A stretch of DNA of 5,773 bases, from the NCBI GenBank assembly GCA_002438305.1, contig DJUI01000004.1, forward strand, positions 1 to 5,773, in the 5' to 3' direction. The position numbers were made by a program, and so were the translations under genes. Below, in pieces: positions 1 to 5,655 of the stretch. The first letter of the stretch is position 1. Every line of letters begins with the position of its first letter. The notes below the pieces were generated by a model, which saw only the letters and a program-made list of their open reading frames with translations, was not told the DNA's origin and did not search any database. The stretch is from Staphylococcaceae bacterium UBA6286. GTDB lineage: Bacteria; Bacillota; Bacilli; Staphylococcales; Staphylococcaceae.

Positions 1-349
1 TGATTTCGAAGTTCGCGCTCGGAACGACAATAATCGAATTATCGCCCTCTGCCAAAGTGATGGATGCAGTACCACTAGCCACACCTGTAATCGTTTCCAC
101 ATTGTCGATGTTGACATTATTGTCCTGCAAATTTTCTAAAATCATCTGGCCGAACTGATCATCGCCGACACAGCCGACCATATAGACACGACCACCGAGG
201 CGCGCTGCACTCACTGCTTGATTTGCCCCTTTGCCACCTGTCGTCATAAAAAATTTGCTGCCAAGAAGCGTTTCTCCTTTTTTAGGACTTCTCGCTGCTT
301 CAGTCACTAAATCGACTGACATACTTCCGATGACATAAATATCTCTCAT
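1..349 (-). CDS. rbsK: Ribokinase, N-terminal part (cut by window edge)
   Basis: This is a PfkB-family sugar kinase expected to phosphorylate D-ribose to ribose 5-phosphate with ATP in the cytoplasm. Translating the minus strand from the ATG at 349 gives 116 open codons to the left edge; a full ribokinase is about 300 residues, so the C-terminal ATP-site half is missing. Residues 1-16 form the first beta strand with the GSMSVD sugar-site segment (Asp13). PfkB signature 1, GGKGANQAVSAARLGG, lies at about 38-53, followed by VGDDQFG at about 61-67. A stretch at about 89-112 matches the ribokinase lid region. The start codon overlaps the stop of the upstream regulator gene as ATGA, so the two are probably translationally coupled and co-transcribed. 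No frameshift is seen. The family is clear; ribose rather than another pentose or deoxyribose as substrate is inferred from the motif style and the LacI-type neighbour. Confidence 0.9.
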   Translation of the reverse strand, partial: MRDIYVIGSMSVDLVTEAARSPKKGETLLGSKFFMTTGGKGANQAVSAARLGGRVYMVGCVGDDQFGQMILENLQDNNVNIDNVETITGVASGTASITLAEGDNSIIVVPSANFEI

Positions 350-1320
350 CTGTTAACACTCCTTGTACTATTTCTTTTGATTAATTCAACAGGAATCTCT
401 ATATGCTGCTGAATAGGTTCACCTTTGATCAATTGAATCAGCTGCTCACAGGCGATTTTGCCCAGCAAGTAAGCAGGTTGTCTAATAGTCGTCAGACTCG
501 GATAATAATGCCGGCTCATCTGAATATCATCATAGCCGACTACTTGAACTGTATCTGGAATACGGATGCCATTATTCTGCAGCAGGCCCATCACTTGAAT
601 AGCCATCAAATCGTTATAGCAGATAATACCGTCAAATCGTTCGTTTTGTATTTTGTACAGTAGTTCGTCATTAATCTCTTCCGGCTGCACTTCGATACTT
701 TGATAATCAATATTACTTGCCTTCAAGACTTCTATCGCTCCGTTTAATCGTTTGCTGAAGGAATTATAGACAGGGTTGCCGCTGATAATGAGAATACGAC
801 GACATCCACCATCAATCAGGCACTTGGCTTGTGCAATCCCTCCCTCTGTATGCGCCGCTTCAATAGAATAAGACGTTTCGTCGGTCCGGTCTAATGTCAC
901 GTGAATCATACCAGATTGTTTGACATAGTCAGGAAAATCATCCATCAGTAAGATTGAAGAAATAAATCCCACACAATTGTTCACTTTGAATGTATCAATA
1001 TACTTGAGTTCTTTGTCTTTACGTTGATCACTGTTACCAATAATAATATGAAAGCCGTTCTCAAGCGCTGTATCTTCCACACCACGTGCCACTAAAGTGA
1101 AGAATGGATTACTGATGTCAGGTAATAACAATCCAAGAATTTTGGATTGTCTGTTATAAAGAGCTCTTGCCGTTTCATTAGGTTTATAGTTTAAAGCGCT
1201 GATAGCTGCATTGATTTTTTTCAATGTATCTTCATGCACATAGCCAGAACTATTGATTGCCCTCGATACAGTAGCTACAGACACACCGGAGTATTTTGCT
1301 ACATCTTTGATTGTCGGCAT
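346..1320 (-). CDS. rbsR: LacI-family transcriptional regulator, ribose operon repressor-like
   Basis: This is a 324-residue DNA-binding repressor of normal family length. The N-terminal helix-turn-helix is at about residues 3-25 (TIKDVAKYSGVSVATVSRAI). The hinge helix is at about 46-57, with the ARAL segment whose Leu54 would insert into the operator minor groove. The periplasmic-binding-protein-like effector domain runs from about 61 to the end and includes LLLPDISNPFF (64-74), a CYNDLMA segment (234-240) and VGYDDI (261-266). I chose the ATG at 1320 because it starts just before the helix-turn-helix and has GGAGG six bases upstream. A longer reading from 1380 would add 20 unrelated residues and run through the promoter and operators. 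The gene precedes rbsK with a 4-base overlap, which supports RbsR as its identity. The effector is not readable from sequence and is inferred to be ribose or a ribose phosphate. The twin operators upstream suggest autoregulation and possibly CcpA control. Confidence 0.88.
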   Translation of the reverse strand: MPTIKDVAKYSGVSVATVSRAINSSGYVHEDTLKKINAAISALNYKPNETARALYNRQSKILGLLLPDISNPFFTLVARGVEDTALENGFHIIIGNSDQRKDKELKYIDTFKVNNCVGFISSILLMDDFPDYVKQSGMIHVTLDRTDETSYSIEAAHTEGGIAQAKCLIDGGCRRILIISGNPVYNSFSKRLNGAIEVLKASNIDYQSIEVQPEEINDELLYKIQNERFDGIICYNDLMAIQVMGLLQNNGIRIPDTVQVVGYDDIQMSRHYYPSLTTIRQPAYLLGKIACEQLIQLIKGEPIQQHIEIPVELIKRNSTRSVNR

Positions 1321-1334
1321 AAAGAACCTCCATG

Positions 1335-1348
1335 TGTAATCGTTTACA
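1335..1348 (-). promoter_or_regulatory. LacI/CcpA-type operator O1 (cre-like) at the rbsR transcription start
   Basis: The 14-mer TGTAATCGTTTACA fits every position of the cre consensus TGWAANCGNTNWCA. It lies inside a perfect 7-bp inverted repeat, TGTGTAA (1333-1339) and TTACACA (1344-1350), with a 4-base centre containing CG. It sits directly downstream of the -10, over the predicted start site, so a bound protein should block initiation. Either the RbsR-like protein or CcpA could be the ligand, since their sites look alike. Confidence 0.75.
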
Positions 1349-1351
1349 CAC

Positions 1352-1380
1352 ATACTAACATGGATAGAAAACGCTTGCAA
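1352..1380 (-). promoter_or_regulatory. Sigma-A promoter of rbsR-rbsK
   Basis: Read on the minus strand, TTGCAA (1380-1375) is followed after 17 bases by TAGTAT (1357-1352), which is preceded by TG in the extended -10 position. AT-rich sequence just upstream of the -35 (1381-1395) could act as an UP element. The expected start is near 1345, giving a leader of about 25 bases with GGAGG before the ATG at 1320. Seen in sequence; activity is inferred. Confidence 0.7.
1366..1379 (-). promoter_or_regulatory. Second LacI/CcpA-type operator O2 over the -35
   Basis: On the minus strand TGCAAGCGTTTTCT matches the cre consensus at 12 of 14 positions, with the central CG intact. It covers the -35 hexamer. 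Its centre (1372.5) is 31 bp from the centre of O1 (1341.5), about three helical turns, so both sites face the same side of the DNA. Confidence 0.6.
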
Positions 1381-1388
1381 TAAATTTT

Positions 1389-1422
1389 AAAAAATAAACT
1401 GTACATTTGCACTGCACAGTTT
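1389..1422 (-). terminator. Probable rho-independent terminator of the small membrane protein gene
   Basis: AAACTGT (1396-1402) pairs with ACAGTTT (1416-1422). The stem continues after one A-C mismatch with two more pairs and closes on a 7-base loop. On the minus strand the hairpin is followed by A and then six T (1394-1389). It lies 63 bases past the stop at 1485 and just before the rbsR promoter, so it would insulate the two units. The stem is weak in GC, hence moderate confidence. Confidence 0.5.
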
Positions 1423-1484
1423 GATCATCTCATATTTTTTCGACCTTTGTCCTTCTTAGCCAGTCAGAATGTTATTTACTCTCT

Positions 1485-1817
1485 TCAGCAATAATGATTA
1501 TCTAAAAACTTGATAAACTTCTCAACAGCATACATAAAAGTTAGAAACACTATAATAATAAAAAAGATATCAACTATAAATGAATCTAACATGGAATCAA
1601 TCACCATCACTACAACGGATAATAATAAGTGAATCGGCAAATACAAAAAGCATTTATGATTATGCCGGCATGGATCATATCTATTTTTGAATACCTTAAT
1701 AGTCATCCTGTTCAACACGACAAGCATGGAAAGTGATTCATCCACTGGTTTCATAAATATTGAAAGTCCTATGAGTAACAGTAAATTAGAAAACAATGAA
1801 AAATAGAAATAACCCAT
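1485..1817 (-). CDS. Small putative membrane protein of unknown function
   Basis: I do not recognise this 110-residue protein. Hydrophobic segments at about 4-22, 57-75 and 79-98 suggest three membrane helices. The loop between the first two is rich in Arg and Lys (37-55), which by the positive-inside rule would be cytoplasmic. That loop contains CRHNHKC (50-56), with two Cys and two His, possibly able to bind a metal or form a disulfide; a further Cys110 is the last residue. Support for a real gene: the ATG at 1817 has GAGGT close upstream, an extended -10 lies at 1844-1849, and a hairpin terminator follows. Hand counting gives about 30% GC over 1501-1800, clearly below sampled stretches of its neighbours (35-45%), as seen in recently acquired or fast-evolving small membrane genes. 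It is divergent from the GTPase gene, and no functional link can be shown. Confidence 0.65.
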   Translation of the reverse strand: MGYFYFSLFSNLLLLIGLSIFMKPVDESLSMLVVLNRMTIKVFKNRYDPCRHNHKCFLYLPIHLLLSVVVMVIDSMLDSFIVDIFFIIIVFLTFMYAVEKFIKFLDNHYC

Positions 1818-1843
1818 CTTTACCTCAAACTTCCTTTTTTGAA

Positions 1844-1852
1844 ATTATATCA
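1844..1852 (-). promoter_or_regulatory. Extended -10 promoter element for the small membrane protein gene
   Basis: On the minus strand TGATATAAT gives a perfect TATAAT (1849-1844) with the extended TG one base upstream. No good -35 is found 16-18 bases further up, which extended -10 promoters tolerate. The predicted leader of about 20 bases contains the GAGGT ribosome binding site. Confidence 0.55.
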
Positions 1853-1916
1853 TATTCTCATAAACATAGATGGATTCCACATGAGAACGTTACATTTTAT
1901 TTTTGCTTTCTAAAAC

Positions 1917-1925
1917 TGATATGAT
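1917..1925 (+). promoter_or_regulatory. Extended -10 promoter element for the GTPase gene
   Basis: TGATATGAT contains TATGAT (1920-1925) with the extended TG. The -35 region is only T-rich (around 1897-1902) without a clear TTGACA. The start would fall near 1932, followed by AGGGGTGAT at 1941-1949, a strong match to the anti-Shine-Dalgarno end of 16S rRNA, just before the ATG at 1953. Confidence 0.5.
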
Positions 1926-1952
1926 AGTCTTATCAAACATAGGGGTGATGAA

Positions 1953-2969
1953 ATGTCTGAAACAGTGAACAACAAAGACTTTGATAATGCATTTGAAGAT
2001 GTCTTCAAAACTGAAACGAAGAAAATCAACAATCAGTTAGCGCAGCAGATTATGATTGCATTAGTAGGTGACGTCAACAGCGGAAAATCATCCACCATCA
2101 ATCAGTTAATGCAGGAAGAACTTGTATCAGTCGGTGCAAAACCTGGTGAGACGGTGGCGCTGAAGGAAATTCCTTATATGGATAATATTCTGTTCGTCGA
2201 TACACCCGGACTTGATGATGTTAATGCGGTGAACTCACAAGTGACGCTTGATTATTACAAGAAAGCTGATGTCATTTTATTTTTCTTAAATGCAGCAGGT
2301 ACGGTGCTGTCGGATAATGAACTGAAGAACTTAAAGGACATCAGCAAAACCAATAAAGATATCATCATCGTGCTGAACAAAATCGATGCGTCAGATGACG
2401 TCCCTGAACAAGTAAAGTATATAGAAGACAAAACAGAGAACAAGTTTCTCATTGCACCGATTTCTTCACGTACGGGTGAGAATATGCCGATGCTGCAGAA
2501 GCATTTGCTTGAAGTGCTGCAGAAAAAATCAAAAGATTTATTGATGGGAAAGCATATGAAGGATAAAAGCAGCATCGCGACTAAATGGATATTAGGTGCA
2601 GGCGTGTCCGCAACAGCTGTCGGTGCACTGCCGGTTCCAGGCTCTGACTTTATCCCCCTCACTTCTATTCAAATCGGTATGATGCTGAAGCTTGCCAATC
2701 TCTATGACAAACCGCTGTCAAAGGAAAATGCACGTGAACTGATCATCGCAACAATTGTCGGTAATGCGGGCAAAACTGCATTCAGACAACTGGTGAAATT
2801 AGTGCCAGCCGCCGGTTCAGCAATCGGCGCAAGTATTGCTGGAGCAACGACCGTGTCTCTCGGCTACGCGATGAAATATATGTACGAACACAATATCGAC
2901 ATCAACGAACAGCAGTTAAAAGCTGTTTATGACAGCTTCTTAAATGAAAAGAAGAATACTCCGCAGTAA
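1953..2969 (+). CDS. Era/dynamin-like GTPase with C-terminal DUF697-type domain
   Basis: This 338-residue protein has two parts. The N-terminal P-loop GTPase domain (about 33-195) carries every G motif: G1 GDVNSGKSS (39-47), a likely G2 Thr68, G3 DTPG (83-86), G4 NKID (142-145) and G5-like SSRTG (171-175). It should bind and hydrolyse GTP. The C-terminal part (about 207-308) has two Ala/Gly-rich hydrophobic segments, with ALPVPGSDFIPLTSIQIGMM at 225-244, which resembles DUF697 (the domain of YcjF-type proteins). Such domains are thought to associate with membranes. Similar GTPases are often annotated only as GTP-binding protein or 50S ribosome-binding GTPase, and the cellular role is not established. 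The gene is alone between its own promoter and a strong terminator, with a very good ribosome binding site. The family is confident; I infer no pathway. Confidence 0.85.
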   Translation: MSETVNNKDFDNAFEDVFKTETKKINNQLAQQIMIALVGDVNSGKSSTINQLMQEELVSVGAKPGETVALKEIPYMDNILFVDTPGLDDVNAVNSQVTLDYYKKADVILFFLNAAGTVLSDNELKNLKDISKTNKDIIIVLNKIDASDDVPEQVKYIEDKTENKFLIAPISSRTGENMPMLQKHLLEVLQKKSKDLLMGKHMKDKSSIATKWILGAGVSATAVGALPVPGSDFIPLTSIQIGMMLKLANLYDKPLSKENARELIIATIVGNAGKTAFRQLVKLVPAAGSAIGASIAGATTVSLGYAMKYMYEHNIDINEQQLKAVYDSFLNEKKNTPQ

Positions 2970-2970
2970 A

Positions 2971-3005
2971 AATCAGACTGAGTCTCATGCTCAGTCTGAT
3001 TTTTT
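2971..3005 (+). terminator. Rho-independent terminator of the GTPase gene
   Basis: AATCAGACTGAG (2971-2982) pairs perfectly over 12 bp with CTCAGTCTGATT (2990-3001) around a 7-base loop, and T residues continue to 3005. It begins one base after the TAA stop, making the gene monocistronic and separating it from oppA. Confidence 0.93.
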
Positions 3006-3025
3006 GTGGATGACAAAAATTTATA

Positions 3026-3054
3026 TTGTATTAATATGCTTACTTACTTATAAT
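3026..3054 (+). promoter_or_regulatory. Sigma-A promoter of the oppA-like gene
   Basis: TTGTAT (3026-3031) is followed after exactly 17 bases by a perfect TATAAT (3049-3054). The start should fall near 3061, giving a leader of about 50 bases. A GGAGG ribosome binding site lies at 3098-3102, eight bases before the ATG at 3111. Confidence 0.75.
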
Positions 3055-3059
3055 AAATT

Positions 3060-3074
3060 AATATTCAGAAAATA
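3060..3074 (+). promoter_or_regulatory. CodY-like box over the oppA transcription start
   Basis: AATATTCAGAAAATA matches the CodY consensus AATTTTCWGAAAATT at 13 of 15 positions. It begins six bases after the -10, so a bound protein would block initiation. CodY is known to repress peptide transporter genes in Bacillales when branched-chain amino acids and GTP are plentiful, which fits this gene. The region is AT-rich, so chance similarity cannot be fully excluded. Confidence 0.65.
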
Positions 3075-3110
3075 TAGAAAAAAGTCCATGAGGATTCGGA
3101 GGAATTACTA

Positions 3111-4757
3111 ATGAAAAACAAAAGTCGTTTATTTTTAGCATCATTAATCGCAGTGTCAGGTTTTACGGCTGCATGCTCCAATGGAAATGAAGAATCAGAT
3201 GATAAGCAGTCAGCCGGTAAAGCGGATAAGCAGGTGCTGAACTTAGCTTCACTGTCTGATATTCCGACAATGGATACTTCTCTTGCGACAGATATGGTGG
3301 CATTCAATGTCTTTAATCAAGTGATGGAAGGTCTCTATACGCTTGATGACAAAGACAAAGCGGTGCCTGGAGTTGCTGAAGGCGATCCAGAGAAATCAGC
3401 TGATGGCAAGACATGGACGATCAAACTTCGTGATGACGCTAAATGGTCTAACGGAGACCCTGTCACAGCACAGGACTTTGTCTACTCATGGCAGCGTACA
3501 TTAGCTCCACATACAGGTTCTGAATATGCATATATTATGTATGATGTGAAAAACGCTGAAGCTGTCAACTTAGGTAAAAAGAAACCAGAAGAACTCGGCA
3601 TTAAAGCTGTAGATGACCATACACTGGAAATTCAGTTGAATTCAAATGTTCCTTACTTCCAGGAACTGCTTGCTTTCGGTACATTCAATCCACAGAACAA
3701 GAAGTTCGTTGAAGAACAAGGTGATAAATACGGAACAACTGCAGAATCTACATTGTATAACGGTCCGTTCGTTATCTCAGAATGGAACATCGAGAAGAAC
3801 TACAAACTCGAACCGAACAAAGAATACTGGGACAAAGATAACGTCAAACTTGATGAAGTCAACTATCAAGTCATCAAAGATCAGCAGACGTCAGCCAATC
3901 TCTATGACACTAAAAAATTAGACGTCGTGCAGCTGACTGCTGAACAAGTCGACAAATATAAGGACAGCAAAGAATTCGATACGCAGCTCGAAGCGCGTAC
4001 GTACTTCATCCGTTTCAATCAAGACAAAGTTCCAGAATTCAAAAACAAAAATTTACGTCTTGCACTGGCAAAAGCAGTAGACAAAGAAAAGTACGTCAAC
4101 AACCTGCTTAACAACGGCTCTGCACCGACAGACGTATTGACACCGACTGAATTCGTTCTTGGCCCTGACGGCAAAGATTACGTCGATGGTGTTAAATCGC
4201 CGCTCAACTATGACAAAGCGGAAGCTCAGAAATATTTCGAAAAGGCGAAACAAGAACTAGGTAAAGATAACTTTGAATTCGAATTTCTGACATATGACCA
4301 AGATACAGCGAAAAAAGAATCTGAGTATGTCAAAGAACAAATCGAAAGCAACTTGCCGGGCGTCAAGTTAAAAATTAAACAGCAGCCATTCAAGCAGAAG
4401 TTAGCCCTTGAGTACAAGCAGAATTATGAAATGTCGTTTGGTCGCTGGGGTGCAGATTATCCAGATCCAATGACTTATGTCGATTTGTTCTTATCAGACA
4501 GCCCGAACAATGAGATGGGATGGAAAAATGATGAGTTCGACCAAAAAGTCAAAGATTCGAAAGGAAAACTGCTTGCTGAGCCAGACAAACGCTGGACAAC
4601 ATTACAAGAAGCAGAATCCATTTTACTTGAAGACGCTGCGATCTCTCCAATGTATCAAAGCGGAATGGCACGTCTCGTCAATCCAAAAGTCAAAGGAATG
4701 GTGCTCCACAAATTTGCTGGAGATACATCATTAAAAGAAGCGTATATTGAAGAATAA
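3111..4757 (+). CDS. oppA: Oligopeptide-binding lipoprotein of ABC transporter (OppA/DppE-like)
   Basis: This 548-residue extracellular solute-binding protein of family 5 is of normal OppA length and should capture peptides for an ABC importer. A lipoprotein signal peptide (1-21; positive MKNK, hydrophobic core, then TAAC) places the lipid on Cys22, so the mature protein is anchored to the outer face of the membrane, followed by a charged linker (23-41). Family landmarks are WTIKLRDDAKWSNGDPVTAQ (102-121) with DFVYSWQR following, YNGPFVISEW (216-225), and WGADYPDP (446-453), whose Asp449 lies where OppA proteins hold the peptide amino end. No oppBCDF genes adjoin it: its promoter and both flanking terminators make it a single-gene unit, so it probably serves a transporter encoded elsewhere or has a sensing role. 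A CodY-like box suggests nutritional repression. The family is certain; peptide length preference is not readable. Confidence 0.92.
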   Translation: MKNKSRLFLASLIAVSGFTAACSNGNEESDDKQSAGKADKQVLNLASLSDIPTMDTSLATDMVAFNVFNQVMEGLYTLDDKDKAVPGVAEGDPEKSADGKTWTIKLRDDAKWSNGDPVTAQDFVYSWQRTLAPHTGSEYAYIMYDVKNAEAVNLGKKKPEELGIKAVDDHTLEIQLNSNVPYFQELLAFGTFNPQNKKFVEEQGDKYGTTAESTLYNGPFVISEWNIEKNYKLEPNKEYWDKDNVKLDEVNYQVIKDQQTSANLYDTKKLDVVQLTAEQVDKYKDSKEFDTQLEARTYFIRFNQDKVPEFKNKNLRLALAKAVDKEKYVNNLLNNGSAPTDVLTPTEFVLGPDGKDYVDGVKSPLNYDKAEAQKYFEKAKQELGKDNFEFEFLTYDQDTAKKESEYVKEQIESNLPGVKLKIKQQPFKQKLALEYKQNYEMSFGRWGADYPDPMTYVDLFLSDSPNNEMGWKNDEFDQKVKDSKGKLLAEPDKRWTTLQEAESILLEDAAISPMYQSGMARLVNPKVKGMVLHKFAGDTSLKEAYIEE

Positions 4758-4758
4758 T

Positions 4759-4795
4759 AAAAAAGTGGTGCTCTCAAATGAGGGCACCCTTTTTT
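4759..4795. terminator. Bidirectional terminator between oppA and the convergent protease gene
   Basis: A 9-bp stem, GGTGCTCTC (4767-4775) with GAGGGCACC (4780-4788) and one G-T pair, closes on the loop AAAT. Six T follow on the plus strand (4790-4795) and six A precede it (4759-4764), so the mirror image works on the minus strand. It lies just after the oppA stop and 43 bases past the protease stop at 4831. Confidence 0.88.
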
Positions 4796-4830
4796 ATTAC
4801 GTGATATGGAGATGAGTGACATAGATTAAA

Positions 4831-5655
4831 TCAGTAACTATGTTTCAACACTTGCCATCCTGAATAACCATACAGAGATTCTGCACCGGCGAGTTCTACT
4901 TTGCCGTATTTGTCATCGTTGACGTTGTAGAGTTTATGGCTGTATGTTCTCACACCATATACTCTGAAATTGGCATCAACAAGAGGCGATCCTGAAGCAC
5001 CTGACCTGAATCTGTCTTTCATCATCAGCTCTGTCTGATTAGAGGAGTGTCCTAGAAACACCGCCTGATTCCAGTAACGGGTCGTGTAATCATCTGTTCC
5101 GTGGTAAGGATAGCCGACTGAATAGAGCGGTGTGCCTTTCTTGAGTCGCATGATCTGTGCGTCCGTTGCAAGTGTCAACGGCTTCACATATGATGTCAGA
5201 CGCTTTTTCGTATGCAGCACTGCGAGGTCTGCAGATGGAATTTTAACGATATCTTTCACTGCAAAGCGGTAAGGAATCTTCTTACCGTCACGGTTCATCA
5301 TAAAAGTGATGTATTTCGCTTGAGCAGCTCGGCCGTTTTGATCATCGATGACATGAGCATTGGTCAGTACTGTATAATCATCAATGACAAAACCTGTCCC
5401 CATAGCTTCAATCCCTTTGCCGGCCCAGCCATTGGTGTTAGCAATATAACCGACTGCTTTGTAGCGTGACGCATTGCTGTTACCTTGTGTTCTCATGATC
5501 GTCTTACTATTGCTGTAAGACTTAGCGAGCTGATACCCTGTTTTTAAGTTGTTGGGTTTTAAACCATCATAATAATAATTCGTCTCTACCGCTTGTGCCT
5601 GACCAGCAATCGTCAGTGTCAGCAGCGTTGTTAAAACAGTCAGTTTGCGTCTCAT
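4831..5655 (-). CDS. Secreted trypsin-fold serine protease (V8/Spl-like, family S1B)
   Basis: This is a 274-residue exported endopeptidase. A Sec signal peptide (1-22) has a positive start, a hydrophobic core and an AQA cleavage site before Val23. The catalytic triad is visible: His101 in LTNAHV, Asp143 in SADLAVL and Ser221 in SGASGSP. From the spacing to His101, and by comparison with V8, residues 23 to about 51 are probably a short propeptide. From my memory of S. aureus V8 numbering, its glutamate-pocket Thr164 and His184 correspond by spacing from the catalytic Ser to Phe216 and Arg236 here, so cleavage after Glu should not be assumed. The start ATG at 5655 has AAGGGGGAG closely upstream. 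The gene is alone and convergent with oppA, sharing its terminator. No transmembrane or cell-wall anchor is present, so the product is expected to be released outside the cell. The fold and activity are confident; specificity is open. Confidence 0.88.
   Translation of the reverse strand: MRRKLTVLTTLLTLTIAGQAQAVETNYYYDGLKPNNLKTGYQLAKSYSNSKTIMRTQGNSNASRYKAVGYIANTNGWAGKGIEAMGTGFVIDDYTVLTNAHVIDDQNGRAAQAKYITFMMNRDGKKIPYRFAVKDIVKIPSADLAVLHTKKRLTSYVKPLTLATDAQIMRLKKGTPLYSVGYPYHGTDDYTTRYWNQAVFLGHSSNQTELMMKDRFRSGASGSPLVDANFRVYGVRTYSHKLYNVNDDKYGKVELAGAESLYGYSGWQVLKHSY

Noticed and set aside
403..663. An 86-codon plus-strand frame inside rbsR
   Set aside because: It is a shadow frame opposite a well-supported LacI-family gene, without promoter or ribosome binding site.
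1321..1380. A longer N-terminus for the LacI regulator starting at 1380
   Set aside because: The extra 20 residues have no place in the family, would use the promoter and operators as coding sequence, and the ATG at 1320 has GGAGG at ideal spacing.
1396..1422. The inverted repeat AAACTGT/ACAGTTT as a metal-responsive operator (CopY or BlaI style)
   Set aside because: The core does not keep the TACA-TGTA spacing, and the T run after it on the minus strand is better explained by a terminator.
2255..2662. A 135-codon open frame antisense to the GTPase gene
   Set aside because: It lies wholly inside a gene with intact GTPase motifs, its translation resembles no protein family I know, and no ribosome binding site stands out.
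3030..3064. Direct repeat ATTAATAT at 3030-3037 and 3057-3064 around the oppA promoter
   Set aside because: It is a low-complexity AT-rich octamer in AT-rich DNA and easily arises by chance; the CodY-like box explains the second copy better.
3111..3176. The OppA signal peptide as a possible source of a sex-pheromone-like peptide
   Set aside because: Enterococcal pheromones do come from lipoprotein signal peptides, but nothing in this sequence separates it from any ordinary lipoprotein leader.
5212..5469. An 85-codon plus-strand frame opposite the protease
   Set aside because: It overlaps the catalytic His and Asp coding region on the other strand and shows no independent start signals.
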